In this document: positions 1 to 8,408 of the stretch, in pieces
Layout: every line of letters starts with the position of its first letter
Position numbering within the stretch: the first letter of the stretch is position 1
Assembly (NCBI GenBank): GCA_044235425.1
Contig: JBIIHW010000015.1
Location: 1-64,000, forward strand
Direction of reading: 5' to 3'
DNA length: 64,000 bases
Origin: JBJSXJ01 sp044235425
Lineage (GTDB): Bacteria; Planctomycetota; Planctomycetia; Pirellulales; Pirellulaceae
Notes under the pieces: generated by a model
What the model saw: the letters and a program-made list of their open reading frames with translations, nothing else
Told to the model about the DNA's origin: nothing
The model's database searches: none
Program-made: the position numbers and the translations under genes

Positions 1-187
1 TCCGAAATCGCGGAGCGATGGCATTTGATAGCCAGGCGTGTAAACGCCTGGAACGCGTCGAGCGTCCTCCGAAATCGCGGAGCGATGGCATTTGATAGCC
101 AGGCGTGTAAACGCCTGGAACGCGTCGAGCGTTGTCCGAAATCGCGGAGCGATGGCATTTGATAGCCAGGCGTGTAAACGCCTGGAA
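1..187. repeat. 67-bp direct repeat, 2.8 copies
   Basis: Copies begin at 1, 68 and 135. The third stops at about 187, after the palindromic core. The unit holds the near-palindrome CCAGGCGTGTAAACGCCTGG, with 8-bp arms that could form a hairpin. No credible protein is encoded, because the open frames here are by-products of the repeat. It resembles intergenic REP/BIME-like repeats rather than CRISPR: there are no unique spacers and the copies directly abut. The array probably continues upstream of the window. Confidence 0.9.
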
Positions 188-223
188 GTACGCCGCAACG
201 AAATCTTCTCGAATCGAATTGAT

Positions 224-388
224 CGGAACGGCGGAGCCGTGGTATTGGCGTGGCGCCGCGAGTCCTGGTGGAATTCGTTGGCCAACGCGAAGTCAATGCC
301 ATCGCTCCGCGATTCACACCATCTCCTTCGCGGGCGGGTCCAGGCGTTTACACGCCTGGCTATCGAATGCCACGGCTCCGCCGTTCCG
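224..388. repeat. Inverted-repeat cluster with inverted copies of the 67-bp unit
   Basis: A 19-bp perfect inverted pair lies at 224-242 and 370-388. Between them, 295-314 is the reverse complement of the first part of the 67-bp unit, and 340-371 is the reverse complement of its palindromic part with one mismatch. The two inverted pieces are in an order that a single inversion of one unit would not give, so they probably come from neighbouring units or from rearrangement. No gene is visible here. Confidence 0.8.
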
Positions 389-480
389 GATGCTCCACCG
401 TTCTGGATGCTCCACCGTTCCGGAAGCTTCGCCGTTCCGGAAGCTTCGCCGCTTTGGATGCTCCACCGTTTTGGACTGGG
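381..480. repeat. 17-bp tandem repeat, about 5.6 degenerate copies
   Basis: Units start at 381, 398, 415, 432, 449 and 466, with the pattern CCGTTCCGGATGCTCCA. Variants carry AAGCTTCG in place of ATGCTCCA. Because 17 is not a multiple of three the array is unlikely to be coding. It directly follows the inverted-repeat cluster, so the first 480 bases form one compound repeat field. From 481 to 599 I see only a short GCCCC/GGGGC hairpin at 529-542 and no gene. Confidence 0.75.
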
Positions 481-599
481 GTGCTTCCTTCTGCTCGTTG
501 CACCTTTGCCATGGGCTGATTTGTCATCGCCCCATTCGGGGCTTTGAGCATCACGAGCGCTATGGCCTTTCGAAGCACCCTAGCAGATGAATCATCCCG

Positions 600-1004
600 C
601 TACGGCTTACCGGCGGGTTGGCAGCGGCAGACGAATTGCTGGCAGCCGGGACAGCCGCGAGCGTATTTCTGTTCGATCGCGGTTTGCAGGTCGATACCGG
701 TGAGATTCGCTAGAGTGACGAGCCACGCGAGCACATCGGCAAACTCGCCCGCTCGCTCCGCCGCCGTTCCCGCTCGCAGCGCCTCCGCGAGTTCCCCGAC
801 TTCGGCCGTGAACCACAAAAACGTCCCCTCAATCCCTCGCTTCGCATCCTTGGCCGCATACATCTGCTGAATCAATTGCTGCAGCGCCGGCAGCGTTAAA
901 GCTGCTGTGGATGAAGATCCCGCATTGGATGGTGCCGCTGCTGCTCCAGATGTTGACGCGGCCGCTGAGGGTTCTTGGGGCTGGGAATCCATCGTGATGG
1001 TCAT
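600..1004 (-). CDS. MazG-like nucleotide pyrophosphohydrolase with Cys-rich tail
   Basis: This 134-residue protein has an Ala/Ser-rich N-terminus (residues 10-37) followed by a compact all-alpha MazG-like NTP pyrophosphatase domain. The metal-binding acidic residues typical of the family are visible as E68-x-x-E71 in EVGELAEA and E87-x-x-D90 in EFADVLAW. Such enzymes hydrolyse (d)NTPs to the monophosphate and pyrophosphate as a house-cleaning function. The C-terminus carries CPGCQQFVCRC, a possible small zinc knuckle that is not part of the usual MazG core. The start is ambiguous: GGAG touches the first ATG, while a second ATG at 992 sits 12 bases from it. The gene stands alone, divergent from the Rieske gene. 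The family is clear; the substrate is unknown. Confidence 0.85.
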   Translation of the reverse strand: MTITMDSQPQEPSAAASTSGAAAAPSNAGSSSTAALTLPALQQLIQQMYAAKDAKRGIEGTFLWFTAEVGELAEALRAGTAAERAGEFADVLAWLVTLANLTGIDLQTAIEQKYARGCPGCQQFVCRCQPAGKP

Positions 1005-1148
1005 CTCCGTTGGTGTTACGTGGGGCTAGCTGCGGTTACAATACGACCCGCCAGTTCCTCGCCGCAAGAGCGATGGAAAAACAGAAACAGCATCGAGCGG
1101 CAGAGCCATTTGCCGCCCTCCAGTTCGTCCAGTGGGAGAGTGGGTAGC

Positions 1149-1490
1149 GTGTCGGACTTCATCACGGTAGCTAAAGTCGGTGACTTCTCAGGCAATCAAG
1201 GCAAAGCGTTCGCCGTTAATGAACGCATGGTGGCGGTCTTTCGCGAGGGCGATCAGTTTTTCGCCATCGATGACTTTTGCCCTCACATGGGCGCGTCGCT
1301 GGCCGAAGGCTGTGTCGAACAAGGCGTCGTCGCTTGCCCGTGGCACGCTTGGCGATTTCGAGTGCAGGATGGCACGTGGTGCGATAACCCGCGCATCAAA
1401 ATCGACTCGTTTCCCGTACGCGTGGTGGGCGACGAAGTGCAGGTTCACGTACCGCCCAAAGCTCCGCCCGAAACCGGCGTCAAGCGATAA
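1149..1490 (+). CDS. Rieske-type [2Fe-2S] protein (NirD/ferredoxin-like)
   Basis: This 113-residue single-domain Rieske protein has the two cluster-binding boxes C44-P-H46-MG and C63-P-W-H66, a complete Cys2His2 set for one [2Fe-2S] centre. It would be a soluble electron carrier, or a small subunit like those of nitrite reductase (NirD) or ring-hydroxylating dioxygenases. No partner oxygenase or reductase lies beside it. I chose the GTG at 1149 because GGGAG lies about 11 bases upstream and the homologous domain begins there; the upstream in-frame extension looks non-coding. The last 46 bases overlap the 3' end of the convergent gene on the other strand. Confidence 0.92.
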   Translation: MSDFITVAKVGDFSGNQGKAFAVNERMVAVFREGDQFFAIDDFCPHMGASLAEGCVEQGVVACPWHAWRFRVQDGTWCDNPRIKIDSFPVRVVGDEVQVHVPPKAPPETGVKR

Positions 1491-2431
1491 CGCCACTGTG
1501 TGTTCACGGTGGTTTCGATGAGCGTATCGCGGACCCGCTTTTCGGTCGTGAATTGCTGCGAACCTTCCCCGCTCACTCCATAACCCGCTTGCGGATCAAA
1601 CAGAAAAGTCGCCGTCTGACGCTGCTTCTTCAGTTCGCGCTGACCTGCCAGTGGAATCGAGGCTCCGGCTTCATTGCCGGCCGACAGTTGACTCACGGCC
1701 GTGATTTTTGCCAGCGAAGCTGATTCGCCCGGTGCAACTCCCGCTAGCTGATAGGTTGTCTGCTGACGAAATTTACCAATCGCGGATTTTACATCCTGTG
1801 CGGTTTTCCATTCCGCTCCGGATATCACCGCCGCCTCCGGCAACTCACAGACTCCCTGTCGCGCGAGTTTAGTCAGCGCGTCGGCGCTGAAGAGCGGTCG
1901 TAAGCTGGATGTTTCGGGAATGGCGTCCAGTACCGCTTGCAGCTTGTCACTCGGATTCCAGCTTTTTCCCTCTCCCCGCGACGTGATGACGACGGTCGCG
2001 GCTACACCGATCAGCGGTTGCAGCGCACTGGCCCAGCTCTTCGCTTCTCCCGTCGCCGACCGGGAGCTGTTGGAATCGTATTCCAGCGGCGTGGCGGGTG
2101 GGAGGTCAAGCCGCACCTGAATACGCTGCACGGTCTGCTCCACGGTTGCGTCCCCCGCACCTGCGGCGACCGAGATCACACGCCAGTCCTGCTCCAGGTT
2201 TAATTCCCAGGACATCTTGAGTGGCTTACCGCCGAAACTGGTTTCGGTTTCCACTTTCTGAAATGTTGTCACTCGAAAGACTTGCCCAGGTTGCCAGTGC
2301 CAGCGCAGGGTCTGGGGCTCCTGCGCGGCACCAACAACGGGAAACAACAGGATGCTCAACCACAGCCAACGCACGGTCACTACGGCGTGCCACCTCATTC
2401 GCTGGCTTCGCTGAAATCCTGCTCTGTTCAT
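1445..2431 (-). CDS. Secreted protein of unknown function (DUF6263-like)
   Basis: The protein has 328 residues with a cleavable signal peptide at about 1-36 (hydrophobic WLWLSILLFPVVGAA), so it is exported. The mature part starts TLRWHWQPGQVFRVTTFQK and is rich in beta-strand-like alternation, with Thr and Val. This resembles planctomycete DUF6263-type proteins from memory; no catalytic motif is visible. Its ATG overlaps the stop of the upstream redoxin-mosaic gene by one base (TAATG), so the two are probably translationally coupled and may act together in the envelope. Its 3' end overlaps the convergent Rieske gene by 46 bases. The family assignment is tentative and the function unknown. Confidence 0.8.
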   Translation of the reverse strand: MNRAGFQRSQRMRWHAVVTVRWLWLSILLFPVVGAAQEPQTLRWHWQPGQVFRVTTFQKVETETSFGGKPLKMSWELNLEQDWRVISVAAGAGDATVEQTVQRIQVRLDLPPATPLEYDSNSSRSATGEAKSWASALQPLIGVAATVVITSRGEGKSWNPSDKLQAVLDAIPETSSLRPLFSADALTKLARQGVCELPEAAVISGAEWKTAQDVKSAIGKFRQQTTYQLAGVAPGESASLAKITAVSQLSAGNEAGASIPLAGQRELKKQRQTATFLFDPQAGYGVSGEGSQQFTTEKRVRDTLIETTVNTQWRYRLTPVSGGALGGT

Positions 2432-4671
2432 TAACGCAAATCCTTCACGCGACTGAATTCCTCGGCGGTCACATAGCTATCTTGATCTGCATCGAGCTGC
2501 TTGAAATGTCGCTCTAGCAAATCGATCCGATCTTTATACCGCAATTGGCCACTGAATGCTCGTCGCGCTTCGTCCCAACTCAGACGACCATCTTCGTCGC
2601 GATCTGCTTGTTTGAAACTGGATTGAATCCCCCGATCGCGCAGTCGATCAAACCAGCCCGCGACTCCTCGCAATTCATCCTTCCCCTCCCCCGTCGTCGC
2701 CGGCAGATAGTACTCAACATAACCCAGCAGCATTTCGTCATAGGTTTGGGGGCCCCAAGTCACGACTCGACTGGAGTCGGGATTGGCGGGATTGGAATCA
2801 CTGTTATCGAACCAGCCGGTAACTTTCAGATTCGTTCCGGCCGGTAATCGCAGCGGCTCCCAGCGCCGATAGGCAATTTGCCAGTTGAAGTCATAACGTG
2901 GTACATCCAGCAGCAGTTCTTGCCGTTGATCGGGATAGGTGACTTCATAACGAAACGCTTTTCCGCGCAAATGCATGTGAGGGAAGAACGCCATCACCAT
3001 GGCATCCGCCGGTACTTTGAGGTTGGCACTGTTGGAGTAGTTGCCGTCACCCGGCGGAATTTTCAGCCGCGTATTGGCAATGCCGACAACCTGCACCTCA
3101 TGACGAGGCGGTTCCTTGGCGAACCGCAGGGCCAGTTCCGTTTGATCCGAGGTCGCCTCGCCATTGGGCGTATAGTGCATCTGAAAAATTAACTTCGAGC
3201 CTTTGGGCAATCGCTTGGCAAAACCGGGCTCATATTCAAAGTAGGCATTTCCTGGAACGTATGCCGCCAGGAATCCTCGCCCCTCTTCGCTCACTTCACC
3301 ACGTCCACCCAGTAGCCGCCCATCACTCGCCTGCACGAAGACCAGCACGTGATGCACAACACCGGGCGCCGTCGGTTTCACCTCAGCCGCCTCCACCCAG
3401 CGATCCTCATCCAGGTTCAATTCCACTCGCAGAAACTGGTAAGGCATGACCCCCGTGGCTTTCACGTTGACGGGATGAGGCAGACGAACAACGAGGTCCG
3501 GCTGACCAATTTGCCACGATTCAGGATAGCGACGTGGCAACGGCGCTTCGGCCGGATCACCAGCCGGCGCATCGCCCTGTAGCCAACTCAACAGATCCGC
3601 ACGGTCGGCCGCCGACAACGAACTATCGTTGCTCCACGGATTCGCATGACCGGTGGTGGTCGGAGCGGCAAACCAAGGTGGCATCGTACTCCGCTCGACC
3701 ACCTGCTTCACCATCGCCTTATGAGCCAGTAGATCTTGGTGAGTCAGCAAGCTGAAGGGACCAGTCCCGCCGTCTCGATGGCAATCTCCACAGTTGTTTT
3801 GAATGATGCGGGAGATGCGATTGTGATACGTCACCGGCGCGGGAGCAGACGGCTGAGGATCTTTGTCGAGTGCACAGCCTGGAGCGACGGTGGCGGCGAT
3901 CACAGGCCGCTTGCCAGTACGAATCGATTGCAGCGCCGCCGTCAAAAAATTCTGACGAGGCTTTTCCAGTGAGTACCCCAGCCCGTACTGATCATCGATC
4001 GCTCCGTGATACAGCAGCGTCTGAGCGGCATCGATCACCAGCACGTCGGCCGTCGAGGTGGCCGGCAACTTACGCTGTAGTTCCCCCGAGCGGTCATGGA
4101 CGTACCAGACGGTCAGCTTCTGTCGCTCCAAGTTTTGTCGTATCTCCGCCAGCGAATCGTTCGCGATCGGGTTGATGAGCAAGAACTGGACATTGGCATC
4201 GGATTGCTCGCGGATGATGCGCGCCAGCGTTGGAAAATATTTCTTGCTGATGGGACAAGAAGTGCTGGTGAAGGCGACGACCAGTAGTTGGCTGCGATCG
4301 AGCTGCGACAATCGGCCCTGGTGCCCGTCGATGTCGGTCCAAGAAAAATCCGGCATACGCCGCCCAACCTGATGGTCACTTGCCTTGAGAATGACGGGTG
4401 ATTGCCGGCCAGTTGCCGCTGCCCCCGCACCTTGCGAGTTCAGTTGTTGACCTTCGGTGGCCGAGCTGCTGTTTGTCGACGAAGCAGCTGGGCGAGTGGT
4501 ATTCTCGTCCCACGCCAGCGCTCGCCAACTTGGCCAGCAAGTAGAAATGATGATGAGCAGCCATGAGCTGAGGCGCACACGCCACGCTCGTCGTCGGTTG
4601 TGACACGTCGCACCACGATTGCTGCGAAGTCGCTGAAAACATGAATGCAGTTGCACAAGACACATGGTCAT
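2431..4671 (-). CDS. Secreted redoxin / cytochrome-like / copper monooxygenase-fold / EF-hand mosaic
   Basis: The protein has 746 residues. After a signal or membrane segment (about 34-52) come: a thioredoxin-fold redoxin domain (about 103-255) with a single Cys in CPIS (C139); a cytochrome-like CGDCH motif (294-298); a domain like peptidylglycine/dopamine beta-monooxygenases (about 385-640) with likely copper ligands H440-H441, H499 in QMHYTPNG and H565-x-H567 in FFPHMHLRG; and two C-terminal EF-hand loops (DRDEDGRLSWDE, DADQDSYVTAEE). Known planctomycete proteins share this redoxin-cytochrome-monooxygenase order. The redoxin box lacks the resolving Cys (CxxS). The second ATG at 4665 has better spacing (9 bases) from AAGGA than the first. 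The gene runs divergently from the DUF1553 gene across about 250 bases. A redox role at the envelope is inferred; the substrate is unknown. Confidence 0.85.
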   Translation of the reverse strand: MTMCLVQLHSCFQRLRSNRGATCHNRRRAWRVRLSSWLLIIISTCWPSWRALAWDENTTRPAASSTNSSSATEGQQLNSQGAGAAATGRQSPVILKASDHQVGRRMPDFSWTDIDGHQGRLSQLDRSQLLVVAFTSTSCPISKKYFPTLARIIREQSDANVQFLLINPIANDSLAEIRQNLERQKLTVWYVHDRSGELQRKLPATSTADVLVIDAAQTLLYHGAIDDQYGLGYSLEKPRQNFLTAALQSIRTGKRPVIAATVAPGCALDKDPQPSAPAPVTYHNRISRIIQNNCGDCHRDGGTGPFSLLTHQDLLAHKAMVKQVVERSTMPPWFAAPTTTGHANPWSNDSSLSAADRADLLSWLQGDAPAGDPAEAPLPRRYPESWQIGQPDLVVRLPHPVNVKATGVMPYQFLRVELNLDEDRWVEAAEVKPTAPGVVHHVLVFVQASDGRLLGGRGEVSEEGRGFLAAYVPGNAYFEYEPGFAKRLPKGSKLIFQMHYTPNGEATSDQTELALRFAKEPPRHEVQVVGIANTRLKIPPGDGNYSNSANLKVPADAMVMAFFPHMHLRGKAFRYEVTYPDQRQELLLDVPRYDFNWQIAYRRWEPLRLPAGTNLKVTGWFDNSDSNPANPDSSRVVTWGPQTYDEMLLGYVEYYLPATTGEGKDELRGVAGWFDRLRDRGIQSSFKQADRDEDGRLSWDEARRAFSGQLRYKDRIDLLERHFKQLDADQDSYVTAEEFSRVKDLR

Positions 4672-4921
4672 TCTTCCTTGTTTTGACTTAGCCTAATGAA
4701 CGTTACCCGAACTCGACTACCCCGGTTTCATGGCGAGTGGACAGATCCATCGCCGGAAGGGCTCAACGCCACAGAAATCAACAACTGTCATTCAGCGACA
4801 CTCGCGATTTATTCGCTCGGGGTTTACATTGGTTATTCCTGGTGGTCAGCGAGTAAACTCGACGACCGCGACCGACTAACAACGCTAGGTAAACATCGCC
4901 TATTTCCCCCCCATCTCAAGG

Positions 4922-7900
4922 ATGTTGATGATGCAACACACAAGTCCCTATAAAGCCATTCGTTGGCCGAGCGTCTTTATTGGGATACTGGGGCTTTTTT
5001 TTCTTAATTATCCCGCAATTGCCCTGGAAACAGTTCGGTTCAACACACAGATTCGGCCTTTGCTGTCGGATCGCTGCTTCGCCTGCCACGGTCCGGACGA
5101 GAAGCAGCGAGCCGCCGATTTGCGGCTCGATCAGCGTCAGTTCGCCATCCAAGGGGATGCTGGAAAAGCGGCGATTGTGCCCGGCCATCCCGCTGACAGC
5201 TTGCTCCTGGCTCGAATCCAAAGTCATGATCCGGCAGAAGTGATGCCGCCGCCGTCTGCAAAACGAAAACCATTCACTGCGGCGGAAGTTGCGTTGCTGA
5301 GTCGCTGGATCGAGCAGGGCGCGAAGTACGAGGATCACTGGGCCTTTTTGCCGCTCACCCGCCCCACACCGCCCGTCGTGCAGCAGTTGGACTGGCCGCG
5401 CGGAGCGGTCGATCCTTTTCTGCTCGCCCAACTGGAAACGCACCAGATCCAGCCGGCACCGGTCGCTGACCGAGCCGTGCTCTGGCGTCGAGTCGCATTG
5501 GATTTGACCGGCTTACCACCGGACCCCGAAAAACTGGCTGAATACCTGGCCGACTCGGCGCCCGACGCCTATGAACGCTGGGTCGACTACCTTCTGCAGT
5601 TACCACATCACGGCGAACGCTGGGGCCGACATTGGCTCGATCAAGCCCGTTACGCCGATTCCAACGGCTACTCGATCGATGGTGAGCGGGAGATGTGGCC
5701 CTATCGAGATTGGGTGATTCAGGCACTCAATCGCGATCTACCGTTCCATCAGTTCACGATCGAACAATTGGCCGGTGATCTCCTGCCGCAACCCACCAAA
5801 GGCCAGCGTGTCGCCACCGGCTTTCACCGCAATACACTCATTAACCAAGAGGGTGGTTCGGATCGAGAACAGTTTCGGGTGGAATCGGTGATCGATCGAG
5901 TCAACACGACCGGGGCCGTATGGCTCGGATTGACCGTCGGCTGCGCCCAATGCCATTCGCATAAATTCGATCCAATCGCTCAGCGCGAGTACTATCAGCT
6001 CTTGGCCTTTTTCAATTCTACCGAAGATGCCAACGATCGCGGGCCGGTGGTGAGCGTGCGGCGCGGTGAACTGTTGGGTGCCGAACTTCCTGAGCCCACC
6101 GAGAAGCCCACCGAGAAACCCACCGAGAAGCCCACCGAGAAGCCCACCGAGAAGCCCACCGAGAAGCCGTCGGAGAAGCCGTCGGAGAAGCCGGCCGAGA
6201 AGCCGTCGGAGAAGCCGGCCGAGAAGCCGAGCAGTCCCGCCGGCAGCGGCTCTCCGTCGAATACGACCAAGCCGGCACCCGCTGGCACGCCGGGAAATAC
6301 CGTTGCCCAGGCCGACTTGAACGGGGCTGCTCGAGCGGACTGGGAACTGCGCGAGAAGGCACGTTTGGAGCGGGTGCTGAGTGCTCCCGCAGCCACTGAT
6401 GTGGAATGGATGACGGCTGCGCCGCTGACAGCGCGAACGGCGGCCGGTGTGGCATTAAAAATACTGCCCGAGCAGTCGATCCTGGCGACAGGCGAGTTAG
6501 CGGCGAAGGATTCCTATCTCGTTACGGTCCAAACCGCGGCCTCCGACAAACCGTTGCCGAGGATTGCTGCCGTACGCTTGCGCGTGCTCACCCACGAGTC
6601 ACTTCCTCAGGGCGGACCGGGGCGCGCGAGTAATGGCAACTTTGTGTTATCAGAATTTCAGCTGCGTAAACAAGGTGAAGTATTACCTTGGCGGTACGCG
6701 TTTGCCGATCATGAGCAGCCGAAATATCCCGTCGCCGACGCCATCGACGGGGATGCCGCTACAGGCTGGGCCATCAACATTGCTACCGGCTCCACCGCGC
6801 GTCTGAATGCCAACCATGAAGCTGTCTTTGTGCTGCGCGAGCCGCTGGAGCTGCTGCCACGGCCAGTTAAGTCGGGTGAGGCAGTTAAGTCGGGTGAGCC
6901 ATTTAAGTCGGGTGAGCCATTTAAGTCGGGTGAGCCAGTTAAGTCGGGTGAGCCAGTTAAGTCGGGTGAGCCAGTTAAGTCGGGTGAGGCACAAGCTGCT
7001 CCCCTGGAAAACTCGGCGGCCATCGAACTGCGTCTGTTTCATGACGCGAATGCAGGCTATCAGGTTGGTCATTTCGCGATCGATCTGGCGGCTCGTGCAC
7101 CGCGGCCTCCGCGCGGTGCCGATGACGAGGTACTGGCGGCGCTTAAGCTGGCGGCCAGTGAGCGTACGGCGGAACAGCGAAAACTACTTGATTCTCTGTT
7201 TCAGAAGCAGCAGACACCAATCGCGAAAGCTGCCGGAAATCATCCGGCGAAACCCGCGCCCAAACCCAATCCAGGATTGGCGAATGTCATGGTGATGCGC
7301 GAGCTGGCAAAGCCGCGTCCCACGTTTCTGTTAACTCGTGGTGATTTCACTCGGCCGGATCGCGAACAGGGAGCGATGAATCCGGACGTTCCCCGAGCGA
7401 TCTCCCCTGCTCTACCGCCGACTGAATCGAGTCGTAATCGTTTGACGCTGGCTGAATGGTTAGTCGATGCAAGAAACCCGCTTACGCCCCGTGTGACGGT
7501 GAATCGAGTCTGGATGCGATATTTCGGTCGTGGTCTGGTCGAGACGGAGGAAGACTTTGGCATGCAAGGCACTCCCCCCACTCATCCCGAGTTGCTTGAC
7601 TGGCTGGCATCGGAGTTTTTGGAACAGGGGTGGAGCCTGAAGCAGCTTCATCGACTGATTGTCACCAGTGCGGTCTATCGTCAGTCGTCGCGCGCTCGAC
7701 CGGAACTTCGCGAACTCGATCCCCGAAATCTTTGGCTGGCACGGCAAGAGCGACTCCGACTGGAAGGTGAAGTGGTGCGCGACGCGGCGTTGTCGGCGAG
7801 TGGATTATTAGACCGAGCGGTTGGTGGGCCGAGTGTGCGCCCGCCACAGCCCGACGGCGTGTATGCCTTTACGCAAACCGCCAAGAACTGGACAACCTCC

Positions 7901-8392
7901 TCGGGCGGCGACCGTTATCGGCGGGGGCTCTATACATTTTTCTTTCGCAGCTCTCCGTACCCTCTACTGACCACATTTGATGCGCCCGATTTTCAGACTG
8001 TTTGTACTCGGCGTGTTCGCTCCAATACCCCACTTCAATCCTTGACACTCGCCAACGACCCAGCCTTTCTGGAAATTGCTCGCGGTTTAGCTCGCCGTAT
8101 CGACCAGGAGCTGGATGCCAATTCGTCCTTACCCGCTCGAATAGAGCGAGCATTCTTCTGGACGCAGTCGCGTTTACCGACCGCGAGCGAGCAGCAGATG
8201 CTGGAGCAGTTTGCGGAGCGACAGCGGAACAACTTCGCGGCGAATTCGTCAGCGAGCGAGCTGCTGGTTGGCGACCTGCGAGAACTGGTGGGAGATGCCC
8301 CAGACAAGCCGCGTCGCCAGGCCGAACTGGCGACGCTCGTCGTGGTCGCTCGTGTTTTGTTCAACACCGACAGCTTTATCACTCGGGAATGA
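4922..8392 (+). CDS. Planctomycete cytochrome-like protein: PSCyt1-DUF1549-DUF1553
   Basis: A large exported protein of 1156 residues. A signal peptide (about 15-35) precedes a PSCyt1 domain with the haem-type motif C52-FA-CH56. DUF1549/PSCyt2 follows (about 150-360) with a second motif C341-AQ-CH345, and DUF1553/PSD1 lies at about 835-1095. Between DUF1549 and DUF1553 is a roughly 470-residue insert with a carbohydrate-binding-like discoidin flavour. It is flanked by two minisatellite-encoded linkers, (T/S/A)EKP x11 and (V/F)KSGE(P/A) x7. Such proteins are always paired with DUF1501 proteins, as here (the next gene starts 16 bases after the stop), and are thought to act in extracellular or periplasmic polysaccharide breakdown; biochemistry is lacking. 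Translation may start at ATG 4928 or 4931, which are better spaced from AAGG. Confidence 0.93.
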   Translation: MLMMQHTSPYKAIRWPSVFIGILGLFFLNYPAIALETVRFNTQIRPLLSDRCFACHGPDEKQRAADLRLDQRQFAIQGDAGKAAIVPGHPADSLLLARIQSHDPAEVMPPPSAKRKPFTAAEVALLSRWIEQGAKYEDHWAFLPLTRPTPPVVQQLDWPRGAVDPFLLAQLETHQIQPAPVADRAVLWRRVALDLTGLPPDPEKLAEYLADSAPDAYERWVDYLLQLPHHGERWGRHWLDQARYADSNGYSIDGEREMWPYRDWVIQALNRDLPFHQFTIEQLAGDLLPQPTKGQRVATGFHRNTLINQEGGSDREQFRVESVIDRVNTTGAVWLGLTVGCAQCHSHKFDPIAQREYYQLLAFFNSTEDANDRGPVVSVRRGELLGAELPEPTEKPTEKPTEKPTEKPTEKPTEKPSEKPSEKPAEKPSEKPAEKPSSPAGSGSPSNTTKPAPAGTPGNTVAQADLNGAARADWELREKARLERVLSAPAATDVEWMTAAPLTARTAAGVALKILPEQSILATGELAAKDSYLVTVQTAASDKPLPRIAAVRLRVLTHESLPQGGPGRASNGNFVLSEFQLRKQGEVLPWRYAFADHEQPKYPVADAIDGDAATGWAINIATGSTARLNANHEAVFVLREPLELLPRPVKSGEAVKSGEPFKSGEPFKSGEPVKSGEPVKSGEPVKSGEAQAAPLENSAAIELRLFHDANAGYQVGHFAIDLAARAPRPPRGADDEVLAALKLAASERTAEQRKLLDSLFQKQQTPIAKAAGNHPAKPAPKPNPGLANVMVMRELAKPRPTFLLTRGDFTRPDREQGAMNPDVPRAISPALPPTESSRNRLTLAEWLVDARNPLTPRVTVNRVWMRYFGRGLVETEEDFGMQGTPPTHPELLDWLASEFLEQGWSLKQLHRLIVTSAVYRQSSRARPELRELDPRNLWLARQERLRLEGEVVRDAALSASGLLDRAVGGPSVRPPQPDGVYAFTQTAKNWTTSSGGDRYRRGLYTFFFRSSPYPLLTTFDAPDFQTVCTRRVRSNTPLQSLTLANDPAFLEIARGLARRIDQELDANSSLPARIERAFFWTQSRLPTASEQQMLEQFAERQRNNFAANSSASELLVGDLRELVGDAPDKPRRQAELATLVVVARVLFNTDSFITRE
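6095..6226 (+). repeat. 12-bp minisatellite, 11 copies, in frame
   Basis: Exactly 132 bases = 11 x 12 bp, with unit CCCACCGAGAAG and derivatives. It encodes TEKP six times, then SEKP/AEKP variants. The 5' copies are nearly identical and the 3' copies more diverged, which suggests recent slippage at the 5' side. It lies in the linker after the DUF1549 region of the host gene. Confidence 0.95.
6866..6991 (+). repeat. 18-bp minisatellite, 7 copies, in frame
   Basis: 126 bases = 7 x 18 bp, with unit GTTAAGTCGGGTGAGCCA. It encodes VKSGEA, VKSGEP, FKSGEP twice, VKSGEP twice, VKSGEA. Copies differ by single bases only. It interrupts the carbohydrate-binding-like insert of the DUF1553 protein, and its sequence is unrelated to the first array in the same gene. 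Confidence 0.95.
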
Positions 8393-8408
8393 TACGGAAA
8401 ACCTCGCC

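Noticed and set aside
1..187. CRISPR array from repeated 67-bp units
   Set aside because: Units directly abut with no variable spacers, repeats are too long, and no cas gene is present.
529..542. GCCCC/GGGGC hairpin as a terminator
   Set aside because: The stem is only five pairs with a short T stretch on the side that has no upstream gene in the window.
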